This document shows positions 12,101 to 23,378 of a DNA stretch of 64,000 nt, in pieces. This stretch comes from Saururus chinensis (lineage: Eukaryota > Streptophyta > Magnoliopsida > Piperales > Saururaceae): assembly GCA_035235625.1 (NCBI GenBank), contig CP141147.1:1402001-1466000 (forward strand), written 5' to 3'. The position numbers and the translations under genes are program-made. Every line of letters starts with the position of its first letter. Within the stretch, counting starts at the first letter, position 1. The notes beneath the pieces are model-generated. The model was not told where the DNA came from, did not search any database, and was given only the letters and a program-made list of their open reading frames with translations.

Positions 12101-12641
12101 GTTTAAGGCTTAATTAGAAGAAGCTTACCTTAAACACCTTCTAATCCGGGCCTAATTGGGGAATTAGGCCTAACCTCCCTTTCCCAGCCTATTCCCAAAA
12201 TGGAAATGGCTCATGTCATCCTATTTATAGTAAGGTGTAGGGTGTGTGTAGGTAATTTGTGGGGTATAAATAGAATAATAGGCTAAAAATGGGTAAATTA
12301 GCTATTTGAGCACTAATTAAACCTGGGAAAATTATGAAAATTTTCGTAAGGGCTTGTGTTGATGTCTGGTTAGTTTGGTCCAAAAACCTAAATTTCGACG
12401 GTGGGGCCCACAGGGGGTCCCGCCAAACCCTGGAAAATTAGTGAAAATTTAGAAAAATTCCAAAAATTCAGATTTGACTCAAAATCACTTAAAACCAATA
12501 ATTGTAAAGCTGATTTTGATTAAAACCATAAGAAACACCATTTATTCATGAAACCACTGAATTAAATAGAAATGAGTTAACCAAGCAATAACCGACGATT
12601 AAAATGAAACGAAAATCGGTTTAGAAATTAGAGTCTTTACA
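9122..12641 (-). mobile_element. Solo LTR of a gypsy-type retrotransposon (3.5 kb)
   Basis: Plus-strand ends are TGTCACGCCCCGG at the left and ..GAGTCTTTACA at the right. TTAGT stands immediately outside both ends (9117-9121 and 12642-12646), a perfect 5-bp target duplication. A TATA box (CTATAAATAG on the minus strand, 12221-12230) lies about 410 bp from the right end, so the element is transcribed leftward and ends ..GGGGCGTGACA. Long LTRs with this style of end are typical of Del/Tekay-like chromoviruses; that lineage is an inference. It holds a 54-bp array and two GTTCGAATG.CC blocks (11405-11545). No coding region or partner LTR is present. Confidence 0.8.
9711..10090. repeat. 54-bp tandem array, seven copies
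   Basis: The motif CTGATCATGCATTCATAAC recurs at 9711, 9765, 9819, 9873, 9927, 9981 and 10035, exactly 54 bp apart. Each unit also contains CCTGCATATAGTGTCTCA. Copies differ by only a few bases. The array lies inside the solo LTR and has no counterpart in the related LTR at 24.8-27.5 kb. Confidence 0.9.
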
Positions 12642-12919
12642 TTAGTGCCCTGTTTATAAAGACTAATTCTAATATTTTAGATTTAGATATATTTCATTTT
12701 TTGTTTTCAAACCTAAGTTGAGTAGGGGCTCCTAATTCACTTAGTGATGTTTGAGCTATGGATTTCCACTTTAAGGTGAGCTCAAGCTATAGGGTTTATG
12801 CTCTAACAAGTTTCAAGTCAAGGTAAAGCTAAACTTGAATAGTTTGAGTTCGAACTATGCAAGCCCAATACTCGACTCAACTTGTTAATACTCCTACTTA
12901 TTTTTTTTAAGAAAAATAA

Positions 12920-13296
12920 AAAGGACACACATTTGCGACGGATTGCCCAATTTGTTGCAAATGATAAACTCTTGTGTTTTTCATATTTACGTTGAGGATT
13001 AACTTTTTATTAAAATAAAAAAGATATATCTTTTGCAACAAACTCGCCAATTAGTTGCAAAAGCGATACTCATTTGCGACGAATTGGCAAATTTGTCACA
13101 AATATAACAATCTTTTGCGGCAAAAAAACTTATTGTTGTATAAAGGACAATCTTTTACAACAATTAGGCTTGTTCGTTGCTAAAAATACCTTCTTTTGCT
13201 ACAAACTTTTAAATTGTCACAAAAGTATATTTTTTAGCAACACATTTTACTTTGTTGCAAAAAACTTTGTCGCAAAAGCCCCCGTTTGTTGTAGTG
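12920..13296 (-). mobile_element. CACTA (En/Spm) transposon end
   Basis: Read on the minus strand from 13296 the sequence starts CACTACAACAAACGGGGG, the expected CACTA terminus. It is followed by many subterminal copies of TTTTGCGACAAA / TTGCAACAAA in both orientations, as in plant CACTA elements, where they bind the transposase. No opposite terminus was found upstream, so this is one end of a truncated copy. Confidence 0.65.
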
Positions 13297-13840
13297 TATA
13301 TAAATAAATATAAAATTTTAGGAGTACTATTGGGACAAGTGTACAAATATACAGGTAATATGGTCCACAATTAAAAGTTTGATGATGCTTGAAATTTGTG
13401 TTTGCCCTTCATATATTAGTATGGTAATTTTAGTATAACTAGTTATCTAATTAACAATAATATTAGAATAAAGTTAATTTATGAATGAAAGAAAGAAAAA
13501 AAAATGAAGAATTCTCCCTTGAAGAAAAAGATGTACTCTTCTAGTGAGCAAAAAACTAATAAAGTAGAAAGATTTTAGGAAGATTTATTTTTATTTAATG
13601 AAACGCAATATTCTTTATTTATACATTATTTATCTTCAAGAAGGGTGAAAAAGGGAGGGAATGCCACCCTTAAATTGCCAAAAAGAAAAGCCACCCTTAA
13701 ATATTGCTCAAAATAGTACACAATAATAAAGAATGAGATGAGAGAGAGAACGCCCAAAATAAAAAATAATCAATGTGAAACCTTCATTAATAAAAAATCT
13801 TCTTTATTAAAGAAGGGAAAATAGACCACAAAACACTTAG
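13297..13840. other. AT-rich stretch, no gene recognised
   Basis: Poly-A and poly-T rich, with a few short self-complementary stretches (for example TCTTCTTTATTAAAGAAG near 13797). No coding potential was recognised. Confidence 0.5.
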
Positions 13841-14631
13841 ATTATTTCTATAAAAAAAAGCTTTTTAATAAAGTTGATATTTTGATTAATTTTGGTTAGA
13901 GTTTGTTTTGGATTCAGTCTATTTTATTTTGAAAAAAAATTTGAGAAGTGTAAAAGGAGAAAAGGAAGGATGGCCTAAATATAAATATTTAAAGATAAAA
14001 CTCGCCCAAATTGTAAAAATATTGGAAATTATCTTGCCTAAATAATAAAAATGGACAATTACCTGCCTAAAACGTAGAAAATCTAAAAAAATATAAGCCT
14101 AAAATGTAAAATATCAGAAAATAACTTGCCTAATATATAAATGTCACAAAAAAACTAGTAAATTTTAAAATTACAAAAATTGGCTGAATAACAAAAATTT
14201 TGAAATAAATTTTGGATCTCACCCATTTCCCCAAAATAATCAAATTCTCACAAAATTTTCATGATATTTTTTATGTAGTGTGGGGCCTTTAGGCAATCAC
14301 TTAGGTTACTAAAGATCCGCCATCATGTAGGAGGCCTAGTCTCTTTCATTTTTAAAGAAATATTTAGATATGCTCTAACGTACGAAAATGTTATGAGACA
14401 ACTCTTTCTGTGAGTGAAGTGTACAGATTACATTTCGCCCCATTTAAGGGGCCATTATAACATTATTGGATAGAGACGTAGTCAGCACCACACTACAAAT
14501 TTCGAAATCTAGTTCAGGTTTGTTCGTTTGGCTTGGTTTTTTTCTTGTGTTCTTCTCAGTGCTCTGCGTGTGTGAAGGTAAATATTTTGTTCATCTTTAT
14601 TTTTTAAAGTAACAGTATTTTCTAATGATGT

Positions 14632-15343
14632 AAACCAATATTACATACAAAAAAAAAAATGGAATTGTTTGAGAAAACAAAGTGCACTTTAAAATAATAG
14701 CCAATAAACAGAAAAACAATACACAATGAAGGACACAAGACGCTGCCATAGCGTCTTCTATGACTTATAAAGAAAAAATAGATTTATTATAAAAAAATTC
14801 TAACTTTCATGTAAGTTTTTTTAATTATTAATTTACATGTATAATTAGCATCATTAATCTAAATGACATCGATTGTACACTATTAAAGATATTAACTATT
14901 GCATTATTGAAATAGAAGTTAATAATTTAGTAAAAAAAAATTTATTGATTTCTTCACACTCCAGATGAAGTCCCGGTTCTGTCTTGACCATTACCTAGCA
15001 GAGATGTCTAGACAGAACCGGGACTTCATTTGGAATGTGAAGAAATTAATAAAAAAATTTACTAAATTATTAACTTCTATTTCAATAATAAAATAGTTGA
15101 TATCTTTAATAGTGTACAATCGATGTCATTTAGATTAATGATGCCAATTATGCATGTAAATTGATAATAAAAAAAACTTACATAAAAGTAAGAATTTTCT
15201 TATAATAAATCTATAGTTTCTTTGTAAGTCATAGAAGACGCTATCGCCTTCATTGTGTATTGTTCTTCTGTTTATCGGCTATTATTTCAAAGTGCACTTT
15301 GTTTTCTTAAACAATTCCATATTTTTTTATGTTATATTGGTTT
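14632..15343. repeat. Inverted repeat with short-loop hairpin core
   Basis: Arms 14632-14984 and 15010-15343 are reverse complements around a 25-nt loop. The innermost 18 bp (GAAGTCCCGGTTCTGTCT at 14967-14984 and its complement at 15010-15027) pair perfectly, and pairing then extends about 330 bp with mismatches. A transcript would form a long hairpin. Confidence 0.85.
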
Positions 15344-16243
15344 GCTCATGTTTTTCCCTATTTTTTTTATTTATGTTGATGTAGGCGAGGTTTTCATTCC
15401 ATGAACTGAAAGGCGATGCCGTTGCATCCCCGGTTCTGAAGAATGCTAGCATTGTCGGGTGATCAATCACCTAAGCAGTCAAATTTAGCCACAATGCGTA
15501 GTCTTTCATAAGGGTATTGGAATAACATAGTGAAAACATTTGATATTGCGCAAGATGGATATATTTTTCATATTGCCTGGAAATGTCAGGTTGAAAAATT
15601 GTAAACTTAAACCAGATTCTGATCATGGTACATAAGAATCTTAACCTAGTACATATAGATATTTTATACATCTCATTGTTACAGGTTTTGTCATCGAAAT
15701 CCTAGGCTTTTAAAACAATTTGTTTCTACAAGCCCGCTCAACCTCCGCCTCCACGCCGCCTGGTAGCCAATGACAAAGCTCGTCAATTTTTTTTTTAAAT
15801 AGATTAATAAGGGTTTTATATTAATTGCTCTAAATAGCTTTAAGAAAAAATAATGTTCTATATTAATTGCTCCATTTCCCTCCGTTTAAGCTGTTAAAGA
15901 GGTATGAGAAACTTCTCACATAACTTCTACCACTTTCGTCCCTCTGTTTAAGCCGTTAAAGAGGTTTGAGAAACTTCTCACATAACTTTTACCACTTTCG
16001 TGTCCTTCCTCGGCCGTCCCTCTACCTCTGCCATGGCGTCCATTCTTTTTGTCTCCGCATTCATCTAACTTTACCTTCCTCCTTTCTTAAATGAATTCAC
16101 TGCTATCCCCATAGTGGGATTTTCACGACATCGACTTACGTTCTCTTCTCATAAACTATAGTGAGACTAGCTCATTGCCACTAAGGGTCCATTTGTTTGG
16201 TCTAATTCAGACCTAGATCTAAATACATTACTAATAAGTCGGC
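15344..16243. other. Unrelated spacer in the foldback array; contains a 62-bp duplication
   Basis: This segment is not part of the repeated unit. Near 15857-15998, a stretch starting CCCTCCGTTTAAG and ending CCACTTTCGT is present twice in tandem. CT-rich sequence with ATGGCG at 16033 resembles a plant 5' leader, but no protein family was recognised. The segment 16185-16215 (GGGTCCATTTGTTTGG) resembles a hAT or PIF MITE terminus, but has no partner. Confidence 0.4.
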
Positions 16244-16329
16244 TTTTTAGTAAAAAAAATATTATTGATTTCTTCATATTCCAGATGAAATCCCGGTTCT
16301 GTCTTGACCATTCCTTAGCAGAGATGTCA

Positions 16330-18491
16330 ACACAGAACCGGGACTTCATCTAGAATGTGAAGAAATCAATAAATTTTTTTTTACTGAATTATTAACTTCT
16401 ATTTCAATAATGTATTAGTTTATATCTTCAATAGTGTACAATCGATGTCATTTAAATTAATGATGCCAATTATGCATGTAAATTGATAATAAAAAAAACT
16501 TACATTAAAGTTAGAATTTTCTTATAATAAATCTATAGTTTCTTTATAAGTCATAGAAGATGCTATGGCAACGTCTTGTGTCCTTCTTTTTGTATTGTTC
16601 TTCTGTTTATCGGCTATTATTTTAAAGTGCACTTTGTTTTCTCAAACAGTTCTATTTTTTTTTGTATGTAATATTAGTTTACATCATTAGAAAATACTGT
16701 TACTTTAAAAAATAAAGATGAACAAAATATTTACCTTCACACACACAGAGCACTGAGAAGAACACAAGAAAAAAACCAAGCCAAACGAACAAACCTGAAC
16801 TAGATTTCGCAATTTGTAGTGTAGTGCTGACTACGTCTCTATCCAATAATGTTATAATGGCCCCTTAAATGGGGTGAAATGTAATCAGTACACTTCGCTC
16901 ACAGAAAGAGTTGTTGCATAACATTTTCGTACGTTAGAGCATATCTAAATATTTCTTTAAAAATGAAAGAGACCAGGCCTCCTACATGATGGTGGATCTT
17001 TAGTAACCTAAGTGATTGCCTAAAGGCCCCACACTACATAAAAAATATAATGAAAATTTTGTGAGAATTTGATTATTTTGGCGAAATGGGTGAGATCCAA
17101 AATTTATTTCAAAATTTTTGTTATTCAGCCAATTTTTGTAATTTTAAAATTTACTAGTTTTTTGTGACATTTATATATTAGGCAAGTTATTTTCTGATAT
17201 TTTACATTTTAGGCTTATATTTTTTTAGATTTTCTACGTTTTAGGCAGGTAATTGTCCATTTTTATTATTTAGGCAAGATAATTTCCAATATTTTTACAA
17301 TTTGGGCGAGTTTTATCTATAAAAATTTATATTTAGGCCATCCTTCCTTACCGTTCTCCCTCTTTCCTTTCCTCTTTTTATACTTCTCAAAATTTTTTCC
17401 GAAATAAAGCAGACTGAATCCAAAACGAACTCTGACCAAAATTAATCAAAATATCAACTTTATTAAAAAGCCTTAATAGAAATAATCTACATTACTAAAT
17501 AATCTACATTATTTAGCCTTAATCTACATTATTTCTATTAAGGCTTTTTAATAAAGTTGATATTTTGATTAATTTTGGTGAGAGTTCGTTTTGGATTCAG
17601 TCTGTTTTATTTCGGAAAAAATTTTGAGAAGTGTAAAAGGAAGAAAGGAAAGAGGGAGAACAGTAAGGAAGGATGGCCTAAATATAAATATTTAAAGATA
17701 AAACTCGCCCAAATTGTAAAAATATTGGAAATTATCTTGCCTAAATAATAAAAATGGACAATTACCTACCTAAAAAGTAGAATTTTTTTTAAAAAATAAG
17801 CCTAAAATGTAAAATATCAGAAAATAACTTGCCTAATATATAAATGTCACAAAAAACTAGTAAATTTTAAAATTACAAAAATTGGCTGAATAACAAAAAT
17901 TTTGAAATAAATTTTGGATCTCACCCATTTGGCCAAAATAATTAAATTCTCACAAAATTTTCGTGATATTTTTGTAGTGTGGGGCCTTTAGGCAATCACT
18001 TAGGTTAGTAAAGATCCGCCATCATGTAGGAGGCCTGGTCTCTTTCGTTTTTAAAGAAATATTTAAATATGCTCTAACGTATGAAAATGTCATGCAGCAA
18101 CTCTTTCTATGAGCGAAGTGTACAGATTGCATTTTGCCCAATTTAAGGGGCCGTTGTAACAGAATTGGATAGTGATGTAGTCAGCACCACACTACAAATT
18201 GCAAAATCTAATTCAGGTTCGTTCGTCTAGCTTGGTTTTTTTCTTGTGTTCTTCTTTATGCTCTGCATGCGTGAAAGTAAATATTTTGTTCATCTTTCTT
18301 TTTTGAAAGTAACAGTATTTTCTAATGATGTAAACCAATATTGCATATAAAAAAAAGTGGAACTGTTTGAGAAAACGAAGTGCACTTTAAAATAATAGCC
18401 GATAAATAGAAGAACAATAGACAAAGAAGGACACAAGACGCTGCCATAGCGTCTTTTATGACTTATAAAGAAACTATAGATTTATTATAAA
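16330..18491. repeat. Long inverted repeat, arms of about 1 kb, 41-bp gap
   Basis: The antisense arm 16330-17486 and the sense arm 17528-18491 face each other across a 41-bp AT-rich gap built from repeats of AATCTACATTA. This is the longest foldback in the array. The right arm stops within the unit, exactly where PPR coding sequence begins. Confidence 0.8.
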
Positions 18492-19754
18492 GAAGAGGTT
18501 ATTTGAGGTGATGCCCATAAAGGACTCTGTTTCTTGGAGCACTTTGATTACTGGGTTTGCTCGCAGTGGCCTCCTTGATGAAACTTTAAGCTATTACCAA
18601 GAGGCTCTGAGACAAGAAATGGGCTCCAATGAAGTCAGTTTAACAGGAGCTCTATCGGCTGTCGCACAAGTGGGGTCTTTTGAGTTCGGTAGAGCCCTTA
18701 ATGGCTACATTGTGAAATCTGGTTTCAGTTGGTGTGTCTCTGTGGCTAATGCACTCCTGGATTCGTATGCCAAATGTGGGAATATTGAGATGGCTCGTGG
18801 AGTATTTGATCAGATGGTGGAGAGGAAGAGTTTAATATCTTGGTCCTCAATGATGACCGCTCTTGCAATGTATGGCCATGCCCAAGAGGCAATTGATCTC
18901 TTTTTTGAGATGGAGGAATCAGGAATTCGCCCTGATAAGGTGACTTTTGTCTTGCTCTTCTATGCATGCAGCCATGCTGGATTAGTTGAACAAGGGTGTA
19001 CATTTTTCCATAAAATGAGAGATGATTATTTTATTGAACCCACTGTTGAGCATTATGGATGTATGGTTGACCTATTTGGTCGTGCTGGGATGCTAAACAA
19101 AGCCTATGATTTTATAACAGAAATGCCAATTAAGCCAAATGACATTATCTGGCGGACCCTCCTTGGGGCATGTAGTATCCATGGCAATGTTGAGTTATCT
19201 CAACAAGTGAAAGAGCGACTATCCAAACTTGATCCATATGAATCAAGTGACTATGTTTTATTGTCTAATGTATATGCTGGAGCAGGAAAATGGAAAGAAG
19301 TAACCAAGGTGAGGAGGTCCATGGTCACTCAGGACATGAAGAAGACACCTGGTTGGAGTGCCATTGAAATTGGTAAGATTGTTTATAGCTTTGTTTGCAG
19401 GAGATAGAGAGAGTGAAGTATCAGAAGAAGCTCATGAGAAGCTGAGGGAGATAATGTTGGCTTTGAAGGCTGAAGACTATATGCCGCAGTTAAAGAGTGT
19501 TTTGCATGATATAGAGGAGGAAGAGAAGGAAGACGCAATTTCTAAGCAGTGAAAAGCTTGCTGTTGCTTTTGGTATGTCTAGGTTATGTGAAGGACGTGT
19601 GATAAGGATTGTTAAGAATCTAAGAGTCTGTAGGGATTGCCATATTATGATGAAATCTATCTCCAAAGTCTATAAGAGAGAGATTTTACTAAGGGACCGG
19701 AGTCGGTTTCATTTCTTCAAAAATGGCTCTTGTTCTTGCAAAGATTATTGGTAA
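18492..19754 (+). pseudogene. DYW-class PPR protein, 5'-truncated and frameshifted
   Basis: Encodes the C-terminal half of a PLS-type pentatricopeptide repeat protein. PPR motifs follow one another (SWSTLITGFARSGLLDETL; NALLDSYAKCGNIEMARGVF; SWSSMMTALAMYGHAQEAI; GCMVDLFGRAGMLNKAYDFI), then an E domain (DYVLLSNVYAGAGKWKEV) and a DYW domain ending SCSCKDYW followed by TAA at 19752. Such proteins act in mitochondria or plastids, where the PPR tract binds RNA and the DYW domain deaminates C to U. Coding similarity starts abruptly at 18492 (RLFEVMPIKDSVSW) where the inverted-repeat array ends, so the targeting peptide and first repeats are missing. A frameshift lies near 19395 (VYSFV..GDRE) and a second near 19552, at the HSE of the HxE zinc/catalytic motif; the downstream CRDCH is intact. 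Decayed host gene; homology certain, loss of function very likely. Confidence 0.9.
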
Positions 19755-21138
19755 CTTCTTTGTGTCCTGATTATAGGTCGAAAAGCTGGTACTTTTCTCA
19801 TCTCGCAATATACTCAAGAGAAGATAAAGAATTAGTAAGTAAGAACAGTGATAATACGAAATGGCTAGAAGCTCTATGATCTCACAAAACATGGTAGCTA
19901 TTTGAACAAACATAGTGCCTAGGCAACAGTCCTTTGAATGATTATAAAATAATTTCTGTACAATGATTTCGCTAATCATTAGACGGAAATTCTGAAGACT
20001 GACACCTCTCTGTTTAAAGGTATCTAAGGAATTGAATTTTGGGGAATTCTTTATGTAAATAAATATTTTGACTTAATTTATAAAATTTCATTAGATTAAT
20101 ATCAATCTCAGTGCTTTGTTTGGAAAACAAAATGCAGGTACAAAGAGAAGTAGAACGTATTACGTTTAGGGTGATACCAACTTTAATACATGATGTGTTC
20201 AGACAGCATTTCTAATTTTGTTCTCTAGGAATATTGCATTAATAGATGCAAGCTCTATGGACAAACACTTATTTTTGTCAGTACAAGAGGATTGTTTTCA
20301 TGGAGTCATTGTAAAAAGAAAATAATTTCAATTATTATTGTAATTGTTTCATTTATTAGTATAAATCCTGAGTGCTTTTAGACATTCCAAGCTGGTAAAA
20401 TTGTAAAAATTGGTTACAAGAGATAGGTTTCGCGGTAAAATATTATATGGAGACATAAGGCGATAGTGGTTCAATTTGTTGATAGGATAAAGCTCAAATG
20501 CCTAACTCTAGCCACCATCTAGTTAAGCTATTATTTTTTTATGGTTTTTGGAAAATTTTACATTAAATTATATTCCGGATACAATTTCAACAGATTTTAG
20601 GACATCAAAATGGTTTGGAATAAATGTTGTTCAGTTATCAAAATGTTTTTTTAAGTCACTCAGTTGCCACTTTCACAAGGAATTTTCGGCATATTGTATT
20701 TAACAAGTTTTTATCTGGAAGCTCCCTGAGCAACTAGTTTTCTTTAATTTGAGAAGTTTATTCTCTGTATGCTGTTACTCATCATTTTATGTAGTCTATT
20801 TCTGGCCATTCTTCATCCAATTCTAACTAAACTGTTTCTCTGTCTACGGGATCACACAATTTCACTAGACAGAGAAACAATCGTAGGATGCATTGTCGAA
20901 AATTCAAAAAGACTGATAGAGGGGTGTAATGGCTATGTAGTAGTCAATTATCTTTCATTCAGAAAAAGTAGGATGAGAATTGAGCAGATATGCAAAGCAT
21001 TCATTCTCATTTTCTCCATGCAACAAGCACCTGTTTCGAGTCTGTATGTTATCCTTTGATAAGTCATTATTATTTTTGTTAATGTATGTGTTCATGCATA
21101 GCATGGCATGCTTTAACACAATGGTCCTAAGTATGTAA
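19755..21138. other. 3' flank of the PPR pseudogene, no further gene recognised
   Basis: AT-rich. The longest frame (20769-21059 plus) shows no family features. Nothing else supported. Confidence 0.5.
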
Positions 21139-21341
21139 TACTCTCTATATCCCATATTAAAATTTCGATTTGGAAAAAAAATGGTCCCATATTAATAGCT
21201 CTTTTTGGCTCAATTTAAAAAGTTGTGTACTTAAAAAAGAGTTTCAGAAGTTATTTTCCATTCTCTTAGTTGAAGGTCCCACAATTTAATAAAAATTACT
21301 ATTTTTCCAAATGAAGCTTTTAATATGGCACGGAGGGATAA
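21139..21341. mobile_element. Stowaway-like (Tc1/mariner) MITE
   Basis: The left end reads TACTCTCTATATCCCATATT and the right end, reversed, reads TATCCCTCCGTGCCATATT, matching the CTCCCTCCGT..CCATATT style of plant Stowaway elements. TA dinucleotides flank it. About 200 bp, AT-rich, non-coding. Confidence 0.65.
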
Positions 21342-21706
21342 TATAATATTATCACTATCTTTAGCTTTAAGATCTTGTCTAATGTAGGACAGCAATATGA
21401 ATTGATTGAGGAAGATTTCCAAAACGACTTAAAACCCATGCTAGGAACATGCTGGAGGAGTGTTCTGGTTTCAGTTTTGGTGTCCGGCATATCTCTTAAT
21501 TTCTCTGTTTAGGGAACGCCAAAAGAAAAGGTCGAGATTTAGGAATATTTTCTCCATTTACCATACTCCAGAAAACTCTGCCCAACATAGAAAATCTTGT
21601 TTCCAGCATCAGATTGAACTAGACATTCTAACATAGAAAAGCTTGTTTACCATACTGTAGAACTTATGTTTCTCAATTAAATTGTTCTCTGGTGCTACCT
21701 ATTATC

Positions 21707-22145
21707 CGTTCGTGATGAGTCCGGTGAGTCCTATTTCTTTAGGACTTGTCAGCAGCAGTTTGGTCCTTTGTGATGTAATACCTAATTATATAAGGAGAAA
21801 GTGAAGGACGTGATTAGTTAGAGGATTACCAGATCTGAGAGCCGCCACGACCCAGAGCAAGGAGGCTGCCACGCACTAGGATGAGAACGAAGGAAAATTG
21901 CAGATCTTTAGGAGAAAGAGTTTGCTATTTTCTCTTTGATTTGTGTGAGTAGTGTTGTGAGTAATCTTTGTAATTCTCTATTGAGACTGTTTCTCTGTCC
22001 AGTAAAATTGTGTGATCCAATAGATGTAGGCAGCAAGGCCGAACCACCACGTAATTCCTTGTATTCTATTTTGCGTTGGTAATCCTACGATTCTCTATCC
22101 CATTGTGTGGGATTGGCCTGGCGTGGGGATATTCTATTCCCTACA
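21707..22145 (+). mobile_element. Short solo LTR, probably copia or TRIM type (about 440 bp)
   Basis: TTATC stands directly outside both ends (21702-21706 and 22146-22150), a 5-bp target duplication. The right end is ..TATTCTATTCCCTACA, a common copia LTR ending, and a TATA box (TTATATAAGG) lies near 21787. No internal region remains. It sits directly upstream of the coding exon starting at 22146, apparently inside or at the edge of it. Confidence 0.7.
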
Positions 22146-22489
22146 TTATCGGCCATCCTCAAGTGCCTGCAAAAGCCAGATAGTGGAGTCATTTCTTCAT
22201 CCCAATCCACTCTTGCCGGGAAGAGCAGCAGCAGTAATAAAGTAATTATCTCTTCTTTCATGTATTTTCCTAGCTTATGTACACTTGCGAATCAGCCATC
22301 TTACCATGGTCTTGTGCAGGCTCCTCAGATTATCTAAGAGAATATCTGGAGATTGTCCTTGAATCTCTAATTCCAAGGAAAAAGGAATCAGTTGCTAGCG
22401 AAGCTATAATGCAGAAGAAAACAACGATATTCAGGAAGTCTAACCTACCTGAACGTCTACCATTCCTGCATAGGCAATTTCAGCTGTAA
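22146..22489 (+). CDS. Last two exons of an unidentified gene (partial)
   Basis: Exon a (to 22233) encodes SAILKCLQKPDSGVISSSQ.. and ends at a GT donor (AGCA^GTAATA). Exon b starts after TTGTGCAG at 22320 and encodes SSDYLREYLEIVLESLIPRK, then a basic tail ending PFLHRQFQL with a TAA at 22487. The frame runs through the junction without a stop, which argues for a real splice. The 5' part of exon a is separated from upstream sequence by the solo LTR, and no upstream exon was recognised. I do not know the family; the visible part is a charged C-terminus without a catalytic motif. It may be the remnant of an interrupted gene. Confidence 0.4.
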
Positions 22490-23378
22490 TCAGTAGCTAA
22501 TTTATAACCTCTGTTGGTCAGCCCCAAGGTTGAGCTATGAGCGAAAACAAGTATGATTAGAAATTTCTCAGCTTGGGACACTCTGAAAGGAATAGTTTAA
22601 TTTCAAGTCGATCAATCACACGCGAAACATGATTCGTTTCCTCTTTGTTTTTCTGTAAACTTCATTCAAATTCAACCTCATTTACAGCTGAACTAAATTG
22701 TTGAGAAGTTGGCATTTTTTTTTTATGGCGCAGGTTAGGTGAGACGTACATCTCAAGCTCCATATAATTATCGTTTCTTCTGAAATATCTCGAGCAGAGT
22801 AAGCAAACACTCAAATGACTGGGTGCTGCAATTAGTCTTTTTTTTTTTAGCTAAAGAAACTTAATTAACTGCAATTAACACTACAAAAATCCTCCTTTAG
22901 AAATGAGAAACATTTTCTATGCTCCCTATTGACAAAAGTACCTAGGGTAAGGAATGTATGACAATTGTTCATCTTTAAAATTGACGATGCCCATGCTAGT
23001 GCACATTAATATAAAGAGTGTTAACACTAATGTGCATTAGCATATGTGTCATTGATTTCAAATATATATCAATGGCACCCATGTCTTCATTATGCTGGGC
23101 ACTTTGTTGTTAAGGAACATAAAAAAATGTTTCCTTATAAATAAAGCATATATGTCACCTCATAATATGTTATTTCTTCATAAGCATGTGTGAACTATCC
23201 ACATTGTAGCTTGGAGTGATACTCTTGTGTGAACTGGTTTCAAACTTACGGTAAAAGTGGGTTAGGACCACTTAGTAATTTTACAAAATTAATGTTGAAA
23301 TTCATACAATTCTATGTACCCAATTCTCTCCCCTATCACGTTCAATGTCTCAAGTTACTTATGTGCCTAACCTATTCC
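22490..23378. other. No gene; CACTA-like terminus and nearby hairpin
   Basis: CACTACAAAAATCC at 22879 resembles a CACTA terminus. Downstream, ATGCTAGTGCACATTA (about 22993) pairs with TAATGTGCATTAGCAT (23028-23043), followed by a second small palindrome around CATTGAT..ATCAATGG. This would fit subterminal repeats, but no opposite end was found. Confidence 0.35.

Larger units (their letters stand above)
13841..18491. mobile_element. Foldback-like array: alternating inverted copies of one unit of about 1.1 kb
   Basis: The order is sense copy 13841-14984, truncated antisense copy 15010-15343, unrelated spacer 15344-16243, a short sense stub 16244-16304, a full antisense copy 16330-17486, a 41-bp gap, and a sense copy 17528-18491. 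Each sense unit begins ATTATTTCTAT, runs through AGTTGATATTTTGATTAATT, GATGGCCTAAATAT, TGTAGTGTGGGGCCTTTAGG and GTGCACTTTAAAATAATAG, and ends (when complete) in the hairpin core AGTCCCGGTTCTGTCT. Copies are alike at roughly nine bases in ten by eye. No transposase, terminal repeat or target duplication could be fixed, so calling it a foldback transposon is inference; it could be a locally amplified gene promoter region. Confidence 0.65.

Noticed and set aside
16185-16215. A hAT or PIF MITE terminus (GGGTCCATTTGTTTGG)
   Set aside because: No matching opposite end or target duplication nearby.
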